Source: Brachionus manjavacas (taxonomy: Eukaryota; Rotifera; Eurotatoria; Ploima; Brachionidae). Taken from it: a stretch of DNA of 64,000 nt. The DNA lies in the NCBI GenBank assembly GCA_019054805.1, contig JAHQIY010000013.1:1426001-1490000 (forward strand), read 5' to 3'. Under the pieces are notes generated by a model that had not been told where the DNA came from, did no database searches, and worked only from the letters and a program-made list of their open reading frames with translations. The position numbers and the translations under genes were made by a program. Positions 11,380 to 29,100 of the stretch are shown here, one piece after another. Position 1 is the stretch's first letter; each line of letters starts with the position of its first letter.

Positions 11380-11650
11380 AATCCTAAAAACTAAAATGTC
11401 AGAATTTGTCACTGCATTGTGGCAGCTTGATACTGTAGCATCCAATTCTGTTGAACTTATCTAAATCCGCTTCGAAGCTTTCGGTATATTTGGATATTAA
11501 TACACTCTCAGGTTAAGTCTTCCAGTGTGGAACAACTCAGCTGTAAATAATTTCTAAACTTGACAAAAAGGCTTTCGCTTTAAACTCCCATGTTATTGCC
11601 TCTCAATATTGCAACAGGAGCTTTTTCTAATGATCTAAATAATGAATATC
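11380..11650 (-). pseudogene. Non-LTR RT relic, extreme C-terminus
   Basis: The minus strand reads AFLSSLEIIYS, stop, VVPHWKT, stop, PESVLISKYTESFEADLDKF. This fits the C-terminal signature of these RTs (FFSNRVVPLWN.LPE.VV....FK..LD.F). It is a short, interrupted relic with no catalytic part. Confidence 0.55.
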
Positions 11651-11725
11651 TGAAAAATTTGACCTTCTTTAGTCCGTTTAGTTATTTAAACATTTTAATG
11701 GCCTAACTCTTCATTCTCTTAGTCT

Positions 11726-12025
11726 CAGAGTTGTTTAAAAGTCCCAAATTAAAGTTCAAGTCAGGATTTTTTTTGGTTTTATTTTAGCCTTTTGCTCAGA
11801 CTTTTGAAAAAAATTAAAAAGTCTGAGCCAAAGACTAAAAAAGTCTGAAAAACATGAATTTTTTGCCGTTCCAGGTAGCTATTGGGGGGGCCAAATGTTT
11901 TTTTTACCGTTTCAAGTAGTTATTGTTGCGGCCTAGTTAGAGTCAAAGTCACTAAAATTAAATTCCAAGTTCGGACTTAAAAAAAACAAAATAAAAGTCT
12001 TTTTGGTGGCTTTTAAACAACTGTG
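11726..12025. mobile_element. About 300-bp MITE with TTGTTTAAAAG ends
   Basis: The left end begins CAGAGTTGTTTAAAAGTC. The right end, complemented, begins CACAGTTGTTTAAAAGCC. Inside are AAGTCTGA blocks in both orientations and two diverged direct copies of a roughly 28-bp unit (TTGCCGTTCCAGGTAGCTAT and TTACCGTTTCAAGTAGTTAT). I find no convincing target duplication. A related 3' end lies near 63330-63400. There is no ORF, so it is probably another non-autonomous hAT-like family. Confidence 0.6.
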
Positions 12026-12069
12026 GTTTTGTTAATCTAATTTTCATTTTTCATCAATCTCATCTCGTA

Positions 12070-12400
12070 AGCTGTACCTCTAAAAGTCAATGCATTTATT
12101 TACTTTGTTTAATGCGTTCACATCCACTCTGCATGATGAGCACCTTCGATTATCCTCAGTAAGATATTTATCCACATTTAAATCGTTAAAATTTTAATTA
12201 ATCGGACAAAATATGATTGCTTTGATCACCTCAACTCCAATTCCCCAAATGTCCTCATACTCAGGCGTTGAAAAAGTATACAATTGTGTCTTTAAATTTT
12301 TTACTCTCTTGACAACAGTTCGCTTAAGCATTCCATTAGTTTGCTTTTGCACACACAAATTTAACTTGAGCGGTACAAGTGCTTCCTGTAGTTTTGACAT
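12070..12400 (-). pseudogene. Unrecognised protein-like relic with a CxxC motif
   Basis: The minus strand from ATG at 12400 reads MSKLQEALVPLKLNLCVQ... to EYEDIWGIGVEVIKAI. One stop (12194-12196) follows, and the same frame then continues into DKYLTEDNRRCSSCRVDVNAL. The continuation in one frame past a single stop, and the mixed composition, suggest a decayed coding sequence. The surroundings (MITE and RT relics) suggest a mobile-element origin. I do not recognise the family. Confidence 0.3.
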
Positions 12401-12404
12401 TTAA

Positions 12405-13022
12405 AAATCTTGCATTTGTTGATACTTTGAATTTATTTTTGTATGAAAAATTTTTTCTAATTTTTAAATCGAATATTTCAATTTGCATATGGGATTTACA
12501 CTTAATTAAATAAATTAAAGATAGATTAGAAAATACTAAATTCTAGTAATCTAGAAAAATAGCATTAAAAAAGATTTTTAGATTTTTCAGCCCTCTCGGA
12601 ATCTGACGTAATAGAAAATACGGACTTTCTAGTGTTAATAGAAAGTACTTATGATTCAGCTTTTAATAAATTTTTGTTCGTTTATTTTTCATTAATAAAT
12701 ATTTAAGTCATCTTTTGGTTTTAAAGCAATTTTTTTTATTTTGATTTGTAAAAAATGTAATAAAATTTTGAATAAAATTTACATTACTATAAAAAAAATT
12801 TAAATACAACTATATGCTTAAGATTTTAAAAAGTCAACTATTTTGTTAATATACAAAACTAATAATTTAAAATACAGTATCAAATAGACTGTCACAATTC
12901 CTCGATTTAATCGTTAAAAAAAAACAAAAAAAAAAAAGAACAAAAAAAATTTTTTATCATTTTTTACGTAATTGCTAATTTCTTATAAAAAAATAATGCG
13001 CTTTATTGACTGTTATTAAATT
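12405..13022. other. Intergenic, includes probable Pitx 3' UTR
   Basis: No gene is seen. TTTATT at about 13002 (AATAAA on the minus strand) could be the Pitx polyadenylation signal, about 20 bp past its stop. Confidence 0.45.
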
Positions 13023-18500
<5,478 letters not shown>

Positions 18501-18765
18501 AATTTTTTCCTCACTCAAATTAAAATCATGTTTTAAAGAATGTTTGGCTAAAATAATGAAATACCCTCAGTCACCCAATTATGGCAGATTTTTAATCAGG
18601 TATAATTCAATATGTCTATCACTGTCTATCAAATAAACCATCCGACTTTATATCTCTCTTTGGATATTTTATTCTAAAAATATTTATTCATAATATTATT
18701 CATTAAAACTGCACATTTTTTTTGTTATAAAAAATTAACTCAAATAAAATTTAATATTTAGCTTA
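18501..18765. repeat. 265-bp direct repeat, copy A
   Basis: This is identical to 19649-19913 over 265 bp except for one base (T at 18751, G at 19899). It begins AATTTTTTCCTCACTC and ends TATTTAGCTTA. The copies exactly flank the truncated retroelement at 18766-19648. The repeat is noncoding. Confidence 0.9.
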
Positions 18766-19648
18766 TTATTATTATTATTATAAGTTAATCTGCAACGGGT
18801 TTTAAACCGCGGAGCTAGGTACCTCAAGTACATGGCTATGGCAGATAAGTAGTGTGATTTAACAACAAGTTTTAAATATGAATTCAAGAAATGAAAAATA
18901 AAGATAAAATTAAAAGTGTTAGTTTGATTTGAAATCATCATATCTATTTTTAAATGCGTTCACTGTTGGTGCACTCGTAACTTCTGGTGGTAGCTCATTC
19001 CATAGGGGTACTGTTCTATTGGAAAAGAAGTTGTCTCTAGGTGAGCAGTTTTTAACAAATTGCCTGTATAGTCTCTTCCGTGATAATCTGGTTGAGCCAG
19101 CAGGTCCCATGTTTTCAGATGCAGGTACATTGGCTATTGGATGATACCAACATACTTGATTAAAGTTGTTTTTGAATTTGTAGAGTTGGATGATGTCCCC
19201 TCTTTCCCTCCTTTCTTCTAATGTCGTCAGGTTAAGTGATGCTAATGTCTCTTGATATGATTTGTTTCTTAGTTGCGGAACACTCTTAGTAGCTCTTCTT
19301 TGGACCTTTTCGAGGAGCTTAATGTCTTGTTTTTTATGAGGGTTCCATGCTGGAGCAGCATACTCGAGTAATGGGCGAATATGTGATGTGTATAAAATTT
19401 TGAATGTTTGCACATTCCATTTAGTAAACGATCTTTTGAGTCTACCCAAGACATTATTTGCTTTTAAAGTGACATTCTTAATGTGATCGTCCCATTTGAG
19501 ATTATCTTTCAGTATTATGCCGAGGTCTCTTTCAGTCGATGTGTTTGTGAGGACATATGTGTTCTGTTTCGAATTATCATCTGCTTCAAACGTGTACTCA
19601 CGGTTTCGATGGATAAAAAATCGTATTATTAATATTATTAGTATTATA
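18766..19648 (-). mobile_element. 5'-truncated non-LTR retrotransposon with RT C-terminal ORF
   Basis: The minus-strand frame (stop at 18919) is open across the element and encodes the C-terminal part of a non-LTR reverse transcriptase. Motifs: STERDLGIILKDNLKWDDH, SHIRPLLEYAAPAWNPH, LLEKVQRRATKSVPQL, LTTLEERRERGDIIQLYK and FFSNRTVPLWNELPPEV. The catalytic box and endonuclease are missing, so the copy is 5'-truncated at about 19648. The 3' UTR ends in a (TAA)n tail abutting copy A (TTATTATTATTATTA at 18764-18780 on the plus strand), as in L2/CR1/Jockey-type elements. The ORF is uninterrupted, so the insertion looks recent. Its first dozen residues come from the flanking repeat. It lies between 265-bp direct repeats. 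Confidence 0.85.
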
Positions 19649-19913
19649 AATTTTTTCCTCACTCAAATTAAAATCATGTTTTAAAGAATGTTTGGCTAAA
19701 ATAATGAAATACCCTCAGTCACCCAATTATGGCAGATTTTTAATCAGGTATAATTCAATATGTCTATCACTGTCTATCAAATAAACCATCCGACTTTATA
19801 TCTCTCTTTGGATATTTTATTCTAAAAATATTTATTCATAATATTATTCATTAAAACTGCACATTTTTTTTGTTATAAAAAATTAACTCAAATAAAATGT
19901 AATATTTAGCTTA
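19649..19913. repeat. 265-bp direct repeat, copy B
   Basis: Second copy of the 265-bp repeat at 18501-18765 (one mismatch), on the 5' side of the retroelement. The near-identity implies recent origin, concurrent with or just after insertion. Confidence 0.9.
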
Positions 19914-20288
19914 AATAAAAGCAAATTTCTTCTATTTGTGGTTACTCCTTAATGAGCTATTTTGTAGACAAATATAAAAAAAATAAATTCAAAATTTATT
20001 GTCGTAAGTATTCTTTGTTTTATGTAAATGCTGAATAAATGTCTCCATAGATCCAAAAACATAAAGACTTTTTTAGCACTTTTTTATGTCAAATAACTTC
20101 AAAAAATTGATAAAATTTTCATTATCTCAATATCTCATTTTAATTCAATTATTCTGTTCAAGAGATGTAAAAATGTTCAATTTTGATTAAGATTCTTTCT
20201 ATGTATTGAAGTAAATATTTTGTTATAAGAACAATTTTTAATAAATTAAATTAATTTTACAAAGTAAATAAAAAAAAAATCAAATCAT
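19914..20288. other. Intergenic / TRAPPC8 3' region
   Basis: AT-rich and noncoding. It contains the probable 3' UTR of TRAPPC8. Confidence 0.5.
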
Positions 20289-23200
20289 CTAAGGCGATAA
20301 AACAAAAGGTCTCTGATATTTTGAAGAACCACTACGTGTCAACTTGGAGCAATGATAAATCAGTTTTTCATGTTGTGATGCATTCATGTGAATTCTTTTG
20401 TTGAAATCTTGATTTGGAATTGGAGGTTTATTGAATGTCTTGCTTGAAAATTCTATATCTTTCAAAATGAAAAACTTTTCTTCATTTTTTCTAATCTAAA
20501 AATGATAATTTAACATTTTTTTGTGTATCAATATTTTTTGTATATTATTTACCATTATTAGAAAAAAAAGTACTAAACAGTTATTCTCACTAGTGTATTT
20601 GTATCTATTTTGGCAGAAATTCTCGATTACATCATAGATATTGTTTAGATTTTCGTGAGAGTTTGGATCATTTTTAAATAAATTGAAGTGTAAAGACTCA
20701 AATTTTTTTTCGCTATCTATGGCATTTGAGTTTAAAGTGTCTGCTTTGAATACAAACGATATTTTCTTTGACTTTTCTGATACAATTGATTCCAGACTTT
20801 TTAATTTGGACGGGCAATTTTTTTTAAAACTTCTTATTTTCCAAAATTTACTTATGCTAAATATATTGCAAATTTCCATCTCATCCTTAAAAATTTAATA
20901 AGCACTTGGAATGTTTTTCAAAAAATTTACCAAATGTCCTCGACAATTAATTTCTATGTTTCCTACAAAAGAAGAATCATCGAAAGGACTCATCGTTCTT
21001 ATTTTATTCTCATAAATCATGTTAGCATTTTCTATCATTACTCTAGACCTGACTGTGCGATATCTAAATTATTTTATTAAAATAATTAAAATCAATGAAT
21101 TTTATTTGAAAAAGTTACTCTAATTTATTTGATTTTGAAGTTGGCATAGCCGCGATAGATTGTTCAACAATTTCTTGATAAGCGAGCAAAAAATTAAAAA
21201 AATTTTTCTCATAAACTTCATTTGTTTGAATCCATAAATCCAAAATAACTTTTTGCTTAGGCCTAATGGTAAGGCTACTAAGATTTTGAACAATTTCTTT
21301 GTCTACATTCTCAAATTCGAAACCGAAATCGTTGCCTTCTAATTAGAATGTAATTAGACATTGCTTTGGTCAAAAATCCAAAAAAAAAATACCTGATTGT
21401 AAATTAGAATTTTTAAATAAAGCGTTTGACTTAGTAGATTTATCAATTGCAATTTTTATGCTTCCGATTGAAGTTTCTTCACTAAGGTTGATCAAACAAA
21501 TGTTTATTTTATGAATTTGATTGCAAAACATTTTTTCGGGCAAATTGTCAACATTGACCTAAAACTCCGTCCAAAATTCAATTCAAAATACAAATAAAAA
21601 AACAAACCTGAAGCAAAGGCATTTTCTTCACGATCTTAAAGTTAAGAGAGTTCTGAACAGAAGCAACTTTAGGTCGCAGATTTTTTTTTATGATGTTATT
21701 TCGTTTTTCTTTGAATTCAAATAGTTGTTTTCCTACCAATTGTTCAGAGCATTTTTTTGATCCATTGCCCCCAGTTCCCAATTTATATTTCATACCCAGT
21801 ATACAAAGGTTTCCATCTTGTTCCCTGGGCTTAATTAATAAGCGTACCAATTTTTCGCTTTTACATGGAATTAAAATTTGATCGATGCTCTTGATTTCGG
21901 CACAATCTGCTGCTTGATCATTATCTTGATCATTTGAAATTTGGATATTTTTATCTTTTTCATTTAGATTATGCTTTATAAATTTCCAAAGAAGAACACA
22001 ATCTTTTAAAATTAAATCAACTTTCAAAGTGTTCACTAGATTAAATGAAATTTCAATGAATTCATTGCAAATCGCTGTAGGTGTGCTATTATAAACAGTG
22101 GAGCTATGATAAATGCCGGTCTGAGGCTTGAAAAATACTGAAGGTATCGTTCCAAAATTTGAAATACAAACAGCTTCTTCTAATTTTTTCCAAATTTCCT
22201 TTAAATCGTTGAAATCATTAGGACTATTTTGGAAAAATTCCAAGCTTTCTTGGTTATTAATACAAGTCTTGTTCGAGTCAAGATAAAAGTTTTCAATCGG
22301 ATTCAGATTTATTTTCAAAGTGCCAATATCAATTGCTGGCAATCGCAAGATTAAATCAACATTGCTATTTAGATTTAAGCTGTTAGAAAAGTCAATAAAC
22401 TTTTGTAATATGTAGGATTCATTCGATGAATTATGTCGAGTGGACAGCTTATTTTCGCGAGACATTGCTGCACAAGTTAGCATATTGATATTTTTTTTGA
22501 AAAGAATATCTCCTAGATATTGTAAAGCTTGATCGATATTTGACAATTTTTGATTTTGGCAACTCAATGAAAAATTAATTTGATCTAAAATTTTTGTCCA
22601 TGCTTTGTCTGAGTAACCTTGGAGAGCATTTTTGTACGCTAGGACACTGTGCATGTCCTAAAAAGAGTCAAATTAAAAATTTACTCATTGAATTAAAAAG
22701 ATTTCCAAAAAAACTTACTTGGCCAATTTTTTTGAAATTTTCGCCAGCCAACGATATTAGAAATGAAAATTTTCTAAAATTTGGCGGAGATTGTATCAAA
22801 TAGTAATAGGCTGCTTGTTCCAGAAAAAGGGACCTGCGTAAGTCGTTTTCATCGACATAAAAATGGATCAATTGACTGGCAGCCTTTGAATGATTCGAAA
22901 TCATTCGAAACATTTCTGTACTAAACAACAAACATCGCGTTGAATATGAGTCATTTTTGCATTCATTTGTGTAAATATGCAGTGCTTCTTCGATATAGTG
23001 GGTATTCGAATTTTTATTTAGAGTAAATGAAGATAAATTAGAGTGCAACGAGTGATCAGTCACTGAATTCAAGTGACCTGCAATTGAAGCCATTTCTAGA
23101 ACACTTGCTAAATGCAACTTTGCAAAAAAAGAATTCTCGGAGCCAGCAAAAGCTGAATTTTGAATACTAGCAAAGTCTTTTTTGAAGGAAAGATAATAGT

Positions 23201-25030
23201 ATAGTGACAGGTCATACAATTGGAACAAAAATGCCAAATCAGCCAATCTTCTTGTGTTCAAATCATCATTTGTATGAACAAACTGATTATTCGAGTTGAA
23301 AAATGTGCTGCTCGCTTTCGATGAACTATTCGAAGTGTCTTGAGGATTTATGGTCAAATTGGATAGTGATATAATAGGTGACGTGGATGTTTTTGAAGAT
23401 GAACTGGATAAACCGAAAAATTTTTTCGATATACTAAATCCTTTGAGGATATTTTTTTTCGATTGAAATTGTTCATTTAATACTCTAATTGTTTTTTCAG
23501 CATATGGTATTAATCCACGAGTCAAAAATTCACTAAAAAAAGTTTTGATTCTATCATGGTCACTTAGAGATAGGCACATTCCATGTCTTTCTTGATATTG
23601 TTCCGAATCTTTTAAAATAATTTTATCATTGATTAGTTATTTTCTTTTTTTACTTGCTCATTTTTACTTGATTTTAATACATTTCTTTCCAAAACTGAGT
23701 CATTTGGACTATCGAAATTTTTGTAAATATCTCTCAATTTGCAATACTTTGACCAAGGATCAAAATCTGGATAGGTCTTGTCAAAATCATGATTTTCAAA
23801 TGATTTAGAATTGATTTGCAACAGATGGCAATTCGAGGATCCATATGAATTTTTTAGCGATTCATAAATTAAATGGGCTCTAAACAAATAAAAGTGATTC
23901 AAATAATTAAACAAAATTCCCATTCAAAATTACTTGGAAATTTCACCCTCTTGAACATCATGCAGTAAAACAAAATATTTATAAACGTTCACAAAATTTG
24001 GAAAAAACCATTTCTTGCAGTTATTCTGGCTAGAATCAGTTTGCTCTTGAATTACCAATTTTTGAAACTGATCAAGTGGATCTATGTGGCTGGTCGAAAC
24101 AACGAATATGCCTGGAAAAGGAAAAAAATGATCTCAATTAATCAAAGTTAAGAAGCAATCAACTTCGACTCGTTTTTAATCAGTATATTTAACCTCAGAT
24201 GCACCAAAACTCTTTTGGCTTAAAATCTAAATTTAAATCCTCAAATGTTTTAAACAGATTTTCAAATAAATAAATCTCTTCTGAATCATGTAGATTTTAT
24301 CTTTGTATTTAACATATTTATAAACAAAAAAACTTGGTACTTCTAGCATTAAGTCATTGAATTTTATGCAATTTAATCTAATTGAGTAAACTTATCACTT
24401 TATTTTAACTGAAGTTTGGCTCTACCAATTTGTTTGAGAAAAAACAAGTCAGGATTTTTTCAATTTAAAGAATATACAGCCAAGATAATTTCGTATAAAC
24501 TCATGATCCTCTTTGGTGCAGTATTTAATAAAGTTTTCTCTCCACTTTTCGAACCATGGTGTGCATGCTGTCAAAAAAATGAAAATATTAAGCAAATTTA
24601 TTTTTAAGGTTTATTAAAAGTACTGTTCGTTGTAATTTTGTATAAATGGTTTTCAAATAAACTTAAAGAAACTGTATCCTCTTCAGCATTGTAAAGCATA
24701 CAAGACTCGAGAATTTTTTTGATTGCAATAGGCTGAGGATCGATGTGATTTATATCCTTTATATCAATTTTGAAATTTTTTATATTGCTAGGATTGTTAG
24801 ATGGATCAAAGATTTTAACTCAAAATTGAAAAAATTAAAAAAAAAATTAAAAAAAAAATTCAAGTGATCTCACTTTCACCATTATATTTTGAAAACGGCT
24901 GAATGAGTTCAATGAAAGTAAGATTATTTTTTCGGCACACAACTTCGGCATCATAACTACAGCAAACAGCTATTTGCGGAAGAAAAGATTCTTGCAGAAA
25001 TTCTTTTTCTGGTTTTGATCTTTGAGTCAT
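20289..25030 (-). CDS. TRAPPC8: TRAPPC8 (Trs85 homologue), TRAPP III complex subunit
   Basis: TRAPPC8 is the specific subunit of TRAPP III, a Rab1 exchange factor acting in ER-Golgi traffic and autophagy. Twelve exons (minus strand): 25030-24874, 24818-24624, 24567-24478, 24111-23934, 23879-23668, 23608-22719, 22657-21608, 21558-21393, 21338-21119, 21063-20931, 20885-20553 and 20495-20289. They total 3831 bp, an exact 1276-residue frame (human about 1435). Family matches run in order: ESFLPQIAVCCS, FIELIQPFSK, PWFEKWRENF, CKKWFFPNFVNVYKYFVLLHD, SLSDHDRIKTFFSEFLTRGL with PYAEKTIRVLN, RRLADLAFLFQLYDLSLYYY, RRSLFLEQAAYYYL, and DCVLLWKFI in the C-terminal half. Most introns are 40-70 bp; one (24112-24477) is 366 bp. 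The protein is divergent and shorter in the C-terminal Ig-like region. It shares a 213-bp divergent upstream region with GSKIP. Confidence 0.92.
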
Positions 25031-25243
25031 ACTTCTGTTTCCTTTCTATTTTTGATATTTAATTTAGAATTTAGATTTTTGATTTAATAAATTATGCAAA
25101 ACTAAATTTATTTCGAAATTTATTTCATTTTACAAAAAAATTTATTCGTAATAATTTAGAAATTAAAATATAATAAAACAAATAATATTTGCTCTTTTTC
25201 CAACAAGTCTAACACAAACGACTACCTAAACTTAGTTTAACAA
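25031..25243. promoter_or_regulatory. Bidirectional promoter region TRAPPC8 / GSKIP
   Basis: Only 213 bp separate the two divergent start codons, so the promoters and 5' UTRs of both genes must lie here. No core element can be assigned by eye. Confidence 0.6.
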
Positions 25244-25615
25244 ATGGAAGACTACTTTGATAAGCAAGATAATCAAGCGCAATCTTTGGCAAACGAAGCA
25301 GAGAGATTTGCAACAGAAATTAGTTACGGAGTAAAATATGTGAAAGTTTCCGACAAATTAGAAAAAAGTAATTCAGTTGCTCATATTAACATAACATCTA
25401 TAGAAAATGAAAATTGGTGCATTGAGTTAAACCCTCAAGGATTTTTAATCGTATCAAATGAGCTTGACACAATAGATAAATCAACTAGACTTAACAATAT
25501 ACAAAATAAAACAAACCTATTTGAAACAATCGAAAGCTTGATGTTTACCATTAGTCCTTTGTTTTGTAAAAAATTTAATGAAATGGTTAGCGAAAAACTT
25601 AGCAAAATTAATTGA
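25244..25615 (+). CDS. GSKIP: GSKIP-domain protein (GSK3-beta interaction protein)
   Basis: A single-exon gene of 123 residues (human 139). The family binds GSK3-beta through a short C-terminal helix and, in vertebrates, PKA regulatory subunits, restraining GSK3 activity in Wnt signalling. Visible features: LANEAERFATEISYGVKYVKVS corresponds to human EAEAVVNDVLFAVNNMFVS. VAHINITSIENENWCIELN corresponds to VAYINVETKERNRYCLELT. ETIESLMFTISPLFCKKFNEMV corresponds to [22 protein letters not shown], which covers the GSK3-interaction helix. The extra N-terminal segment of the vertebrate protein is short here. It is transcribed away from TRAPPC8. Orthology is inferred from pattern matching, but the full domain is covered. 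Confidence 0.85.
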   Translation: MEDYFDKQDNQAQSLANEAERFATEISYGVKYVKVSDKLEKSNSVAHINITSIENENWCIELNPQGFLIVSNELDTIDKSTRLNNIQNKTNLFETIESLMFTISPLFCKKFNEMVSEKLSKIN

Positions 25616-26191
25616 AGCAGTATTTTAAATTGAATCTCAAAAAATAATTGAAATAATTGATTGCTTTAACTTTTAATTTTTCTTTAATATATTTTATTTT
25701 TATCTAAAAAACGACTCAGTATTTTTAATAAAATATATTTATATAAATATTGTTCTTTAAAAAAATTTAAAATTTAATTTACTGAATTAAATAATGCAAT
25801 TTTATTTTAATTCGACATTTATTATAATTAATTAAAATTTGAGTTTTAGCAATGAAATTTTTGCAAATTTAGCAATAACCACGTGTTTTTAAGGATTCAA
25901 TGATTTTTTTTAAAAGAACTTTGCATAAAATTTGCATTCATTATGTTTCGTTAAGCTTTTTTTAAGCATACCAATATTAGTACATTACAAAAAATTTAAA
26001 AAGAATAATTACTATTATTTTTTTTAAACAGTCAAGAAAAATTCAGTCTATATCCTTTTTCAGTTTTTTAAATCAGTCTTTCTTTTTTTTTTTTTAATTT
26101 TATCCAGAACAACTTTTGTTTTTTGTTTACATCTTAAATAATATTAAAAATGTCCAATTTAAAGATTGAAGAATAATTTTTTAGAGATATC
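25616..26191. other. Intergenic, AT-rich
   Basis: An AATAAA at 25727-25732 may end the GSKIP transcript. Otherwise only AT-rich sequence and the upstream region of the zinc-finger gene are seen. Confidence 0.5.
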
Positions 26192-29100
26192 ATGTCAATA
26201 TTATTTAAAAAATTGAAAACTGACCACCGAAATTTTTCTACAAGAGATTATGACGAAGAAAAAATAATGTCAAATTCGATTAATAATTCAATCAACAATC
26301 AAACAATTCAAATTTATAAATTTAATGAAAATACCCAAAATAAAGATATGGATTTTTCGATCATTAGCGATGATGAAATTTCAACTTATTCAAATTTTTT
26401 ATCAAATAATAAAGAAAGTAATAAGTTCGACACACCCAACATAGTTCCAACTCTTTCCAATGTTGAAGACATATTTCAGTTTTTATCACAAAAAATCGCT
26501 AAATATTGTCAAGTTTTAGCTGATTTGACAAACTGTGAGGTGTTTTACAAAGCGCAACTTCCTTTAAATATAGAGATGCTTTCCGATGATAATCTGCTTC
26601 CCAAAAATTCAAAATTCAAGGAATCGAATAAAAAAATGCATTCTTTGTATTGGGGAACGCATCGAATGCTTTTTCAATATTCTCACGGCAAAGGACTAAA
26701 ATTTAGCAAGGATAATGGCGATTGTTTGATTCGAATTAATCAAAGATCATTTTCAAATGATGTGAACAATTTAATAGAAGAAATTTTTAATGAACCAAAT
26801 TCCACTTGCAAGCTTGATTCAAAAAGTAACAATTCACCAAAAGTTGAGACGTCACAGACTAAAACTGGTCAAGTTGATAAGCTTAACAATGAAATGAAAA
26901 GACAAGAAGAATCAATTGATGAAATAAATATTAGAGATTGTTATATTTCTCTAAATCGAATTGATGAAAATGAGTTTGATAGACATTTATTTAATTTCGA
27001 AAATTCAAATAACAGAATAAATTTAGAGGCAAATAAGCATGAATATTTTCACGAACTTAATTTACCCGACGAAGAAGAATTATATTCTGACGAATTTCAA
27101 ATAGATTTTGAAAGAAAGACCGAAAAAATGAATGAGACATTTTTTCTAAACGACTTCAGCGATTCAATCAACAGTAGTTTAAGCGAATGTGAAAACGATA
27201 GACAAGACCAAAAGCCTTCATTATTAAAAAATATTTTGGATCATGATTTAAATAATGAAGAAGAATATTTTCGTTGTGACTTTTGCAAAAATACCTATTT
27301 TAGACATCTTACTCAGTTGAAAGTAATTTTTTAAATTTAAAAATCACTCAACTAATTCCGTCAACCATTTAATTCTATTATGGAAAAAAAATTGGTTCAA
27401 AATTACGGTCATGCTTTTGAACTAAGAAAACGACATTAAAAGTATAAATTAAAAACAAAGAAATTTAAAATAGAAATTTAAAAATTCTAATTTATTTTTT
27501 ATCTGAGAATGTGACATAAACCCTCAAATTTTACTTTTTTTATTACCGAATTAAATTTGAAATAATTGACAAAATAATTACAGATTTTATAAAAGCAATG
27601 TAAAGTCAATTTTAAAGAAGAACAGTCTAAAACAGTAATGTGATATTTGTTTAAGTTTAAAAATTTTTATTAAGTGTAATGCTACCAAATTTGTTTAGTT
27701 TTGATTAATATTCAAAAATATTAACGTAAAGACAAAAAAAAGCACAATAACTTAAAAAATAACTTCGATAATTAAAAAGAGATTTTATTTTGAAAACAAA
27801 ATTTTATTTATTTATTCAATCAACGCCAATTCTGGCGATCTAATTAAAGTTAAAAATATAAAAATCAAAATTAAATATATGTAAGTTTTTTGTTACTTTA
27901 GTTTCGCACAAACGAAATTCTATAATTTTACAAAATTTCCATCAGTTATTAAAAAATTGTTTATTTTTACAATTAAATTTTTATTTAATTAATGTTTAAT
28001 TGAACTCTTTATTCTTTTCCTATTTTTTATTTTTACTTTCAAAAAGCCTTAATTAGGGAATCCAGAAGATGCTTTTCATTTTAAAAACAATGTATATTTT
28101 TTTAATTAAAATCTATATTAAATCTACTATTATGATGTAAAATTAAACTTTAGTTTAATTTACAAATATTTTCGAAAACTAAGTGTTTTCTTAGTTTTAA
28201 AAAAAATAAAAATCTGTTTTTTGCTTGGCAAAATTATTGAATTTTAATACATAATTTCAATAAAAAAATTTTATACTTTTATTGCACATTTTCAGCTTAG
28301 AAAAAAATTACATTGTTAAATTTTTTTACTAAATTTTAAATGCTTCATCATTTTTTCTTTTTAAAATTGTTTCAATAATGGCGATAATGCAATGCTGATT
28401 TGATACAAAGGTTTTTAGTAATTTTACGTAATTTTTCGAAAAATTACGTAAAATTACTAAAAACCTAAAAACGTAAAATTACTAAAAACAAAAGGTTAAA
28501 TTACGAAAAATTACAAAAATTACCAAAAACCAGTAAAATTCAGTCAAATTTAGATAATTTTGGAAAAATTAGTAAAAATTTGAAAAAAAGTTTATAATCT
28601 GAATATAAGGAGATAATTATATATTAAATTTATTAAACTTTTTTATATTTTATTAAAAAAACAAATTTTTTTTTTTTTAATTGGATTTATTTCTTTAATT
28701 TAAATTTCCGTATTTTTAATTTTAATAAACGATAAATAAGATAAAGATGTTAATTTAGGAAAAAAAATTAAATGAGTAGAGCCAAAAAATATTTTTCTAA
28801 TATTTTGAATAAATTTTTTTTATTATTTAGCCTTTAAAATCGAACGATTTATTTTTTAATTAATTTTACCCTTTTTCAAAAGTTAATGATAAATTAAGAG
28901 AAGTATAATATGAAAAATTTTTTTATTTTCAAAAATGATTAAAGAAAAAAAATACTAAAAATACAAGTATAAATTTGATAAGTAGAAAAAGGAAAATTAC
29001 ATTATATCATTTTACATCGAATGACCTCCAAAAATAGATAAAAATACTTTTTATCACTGATGTTATAATAAGTATTTTTCAAAATTTTTTTTTGCCATGG

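Noticed and set aside
12213-12404. Plus-strand frame of 63 codons opposite the 12194-12400 minus frame
   Set aside because: The minus strand continues in the same frame beyond one stop with a CxxC motif and is the better candidate. The plus frame is its shadow.
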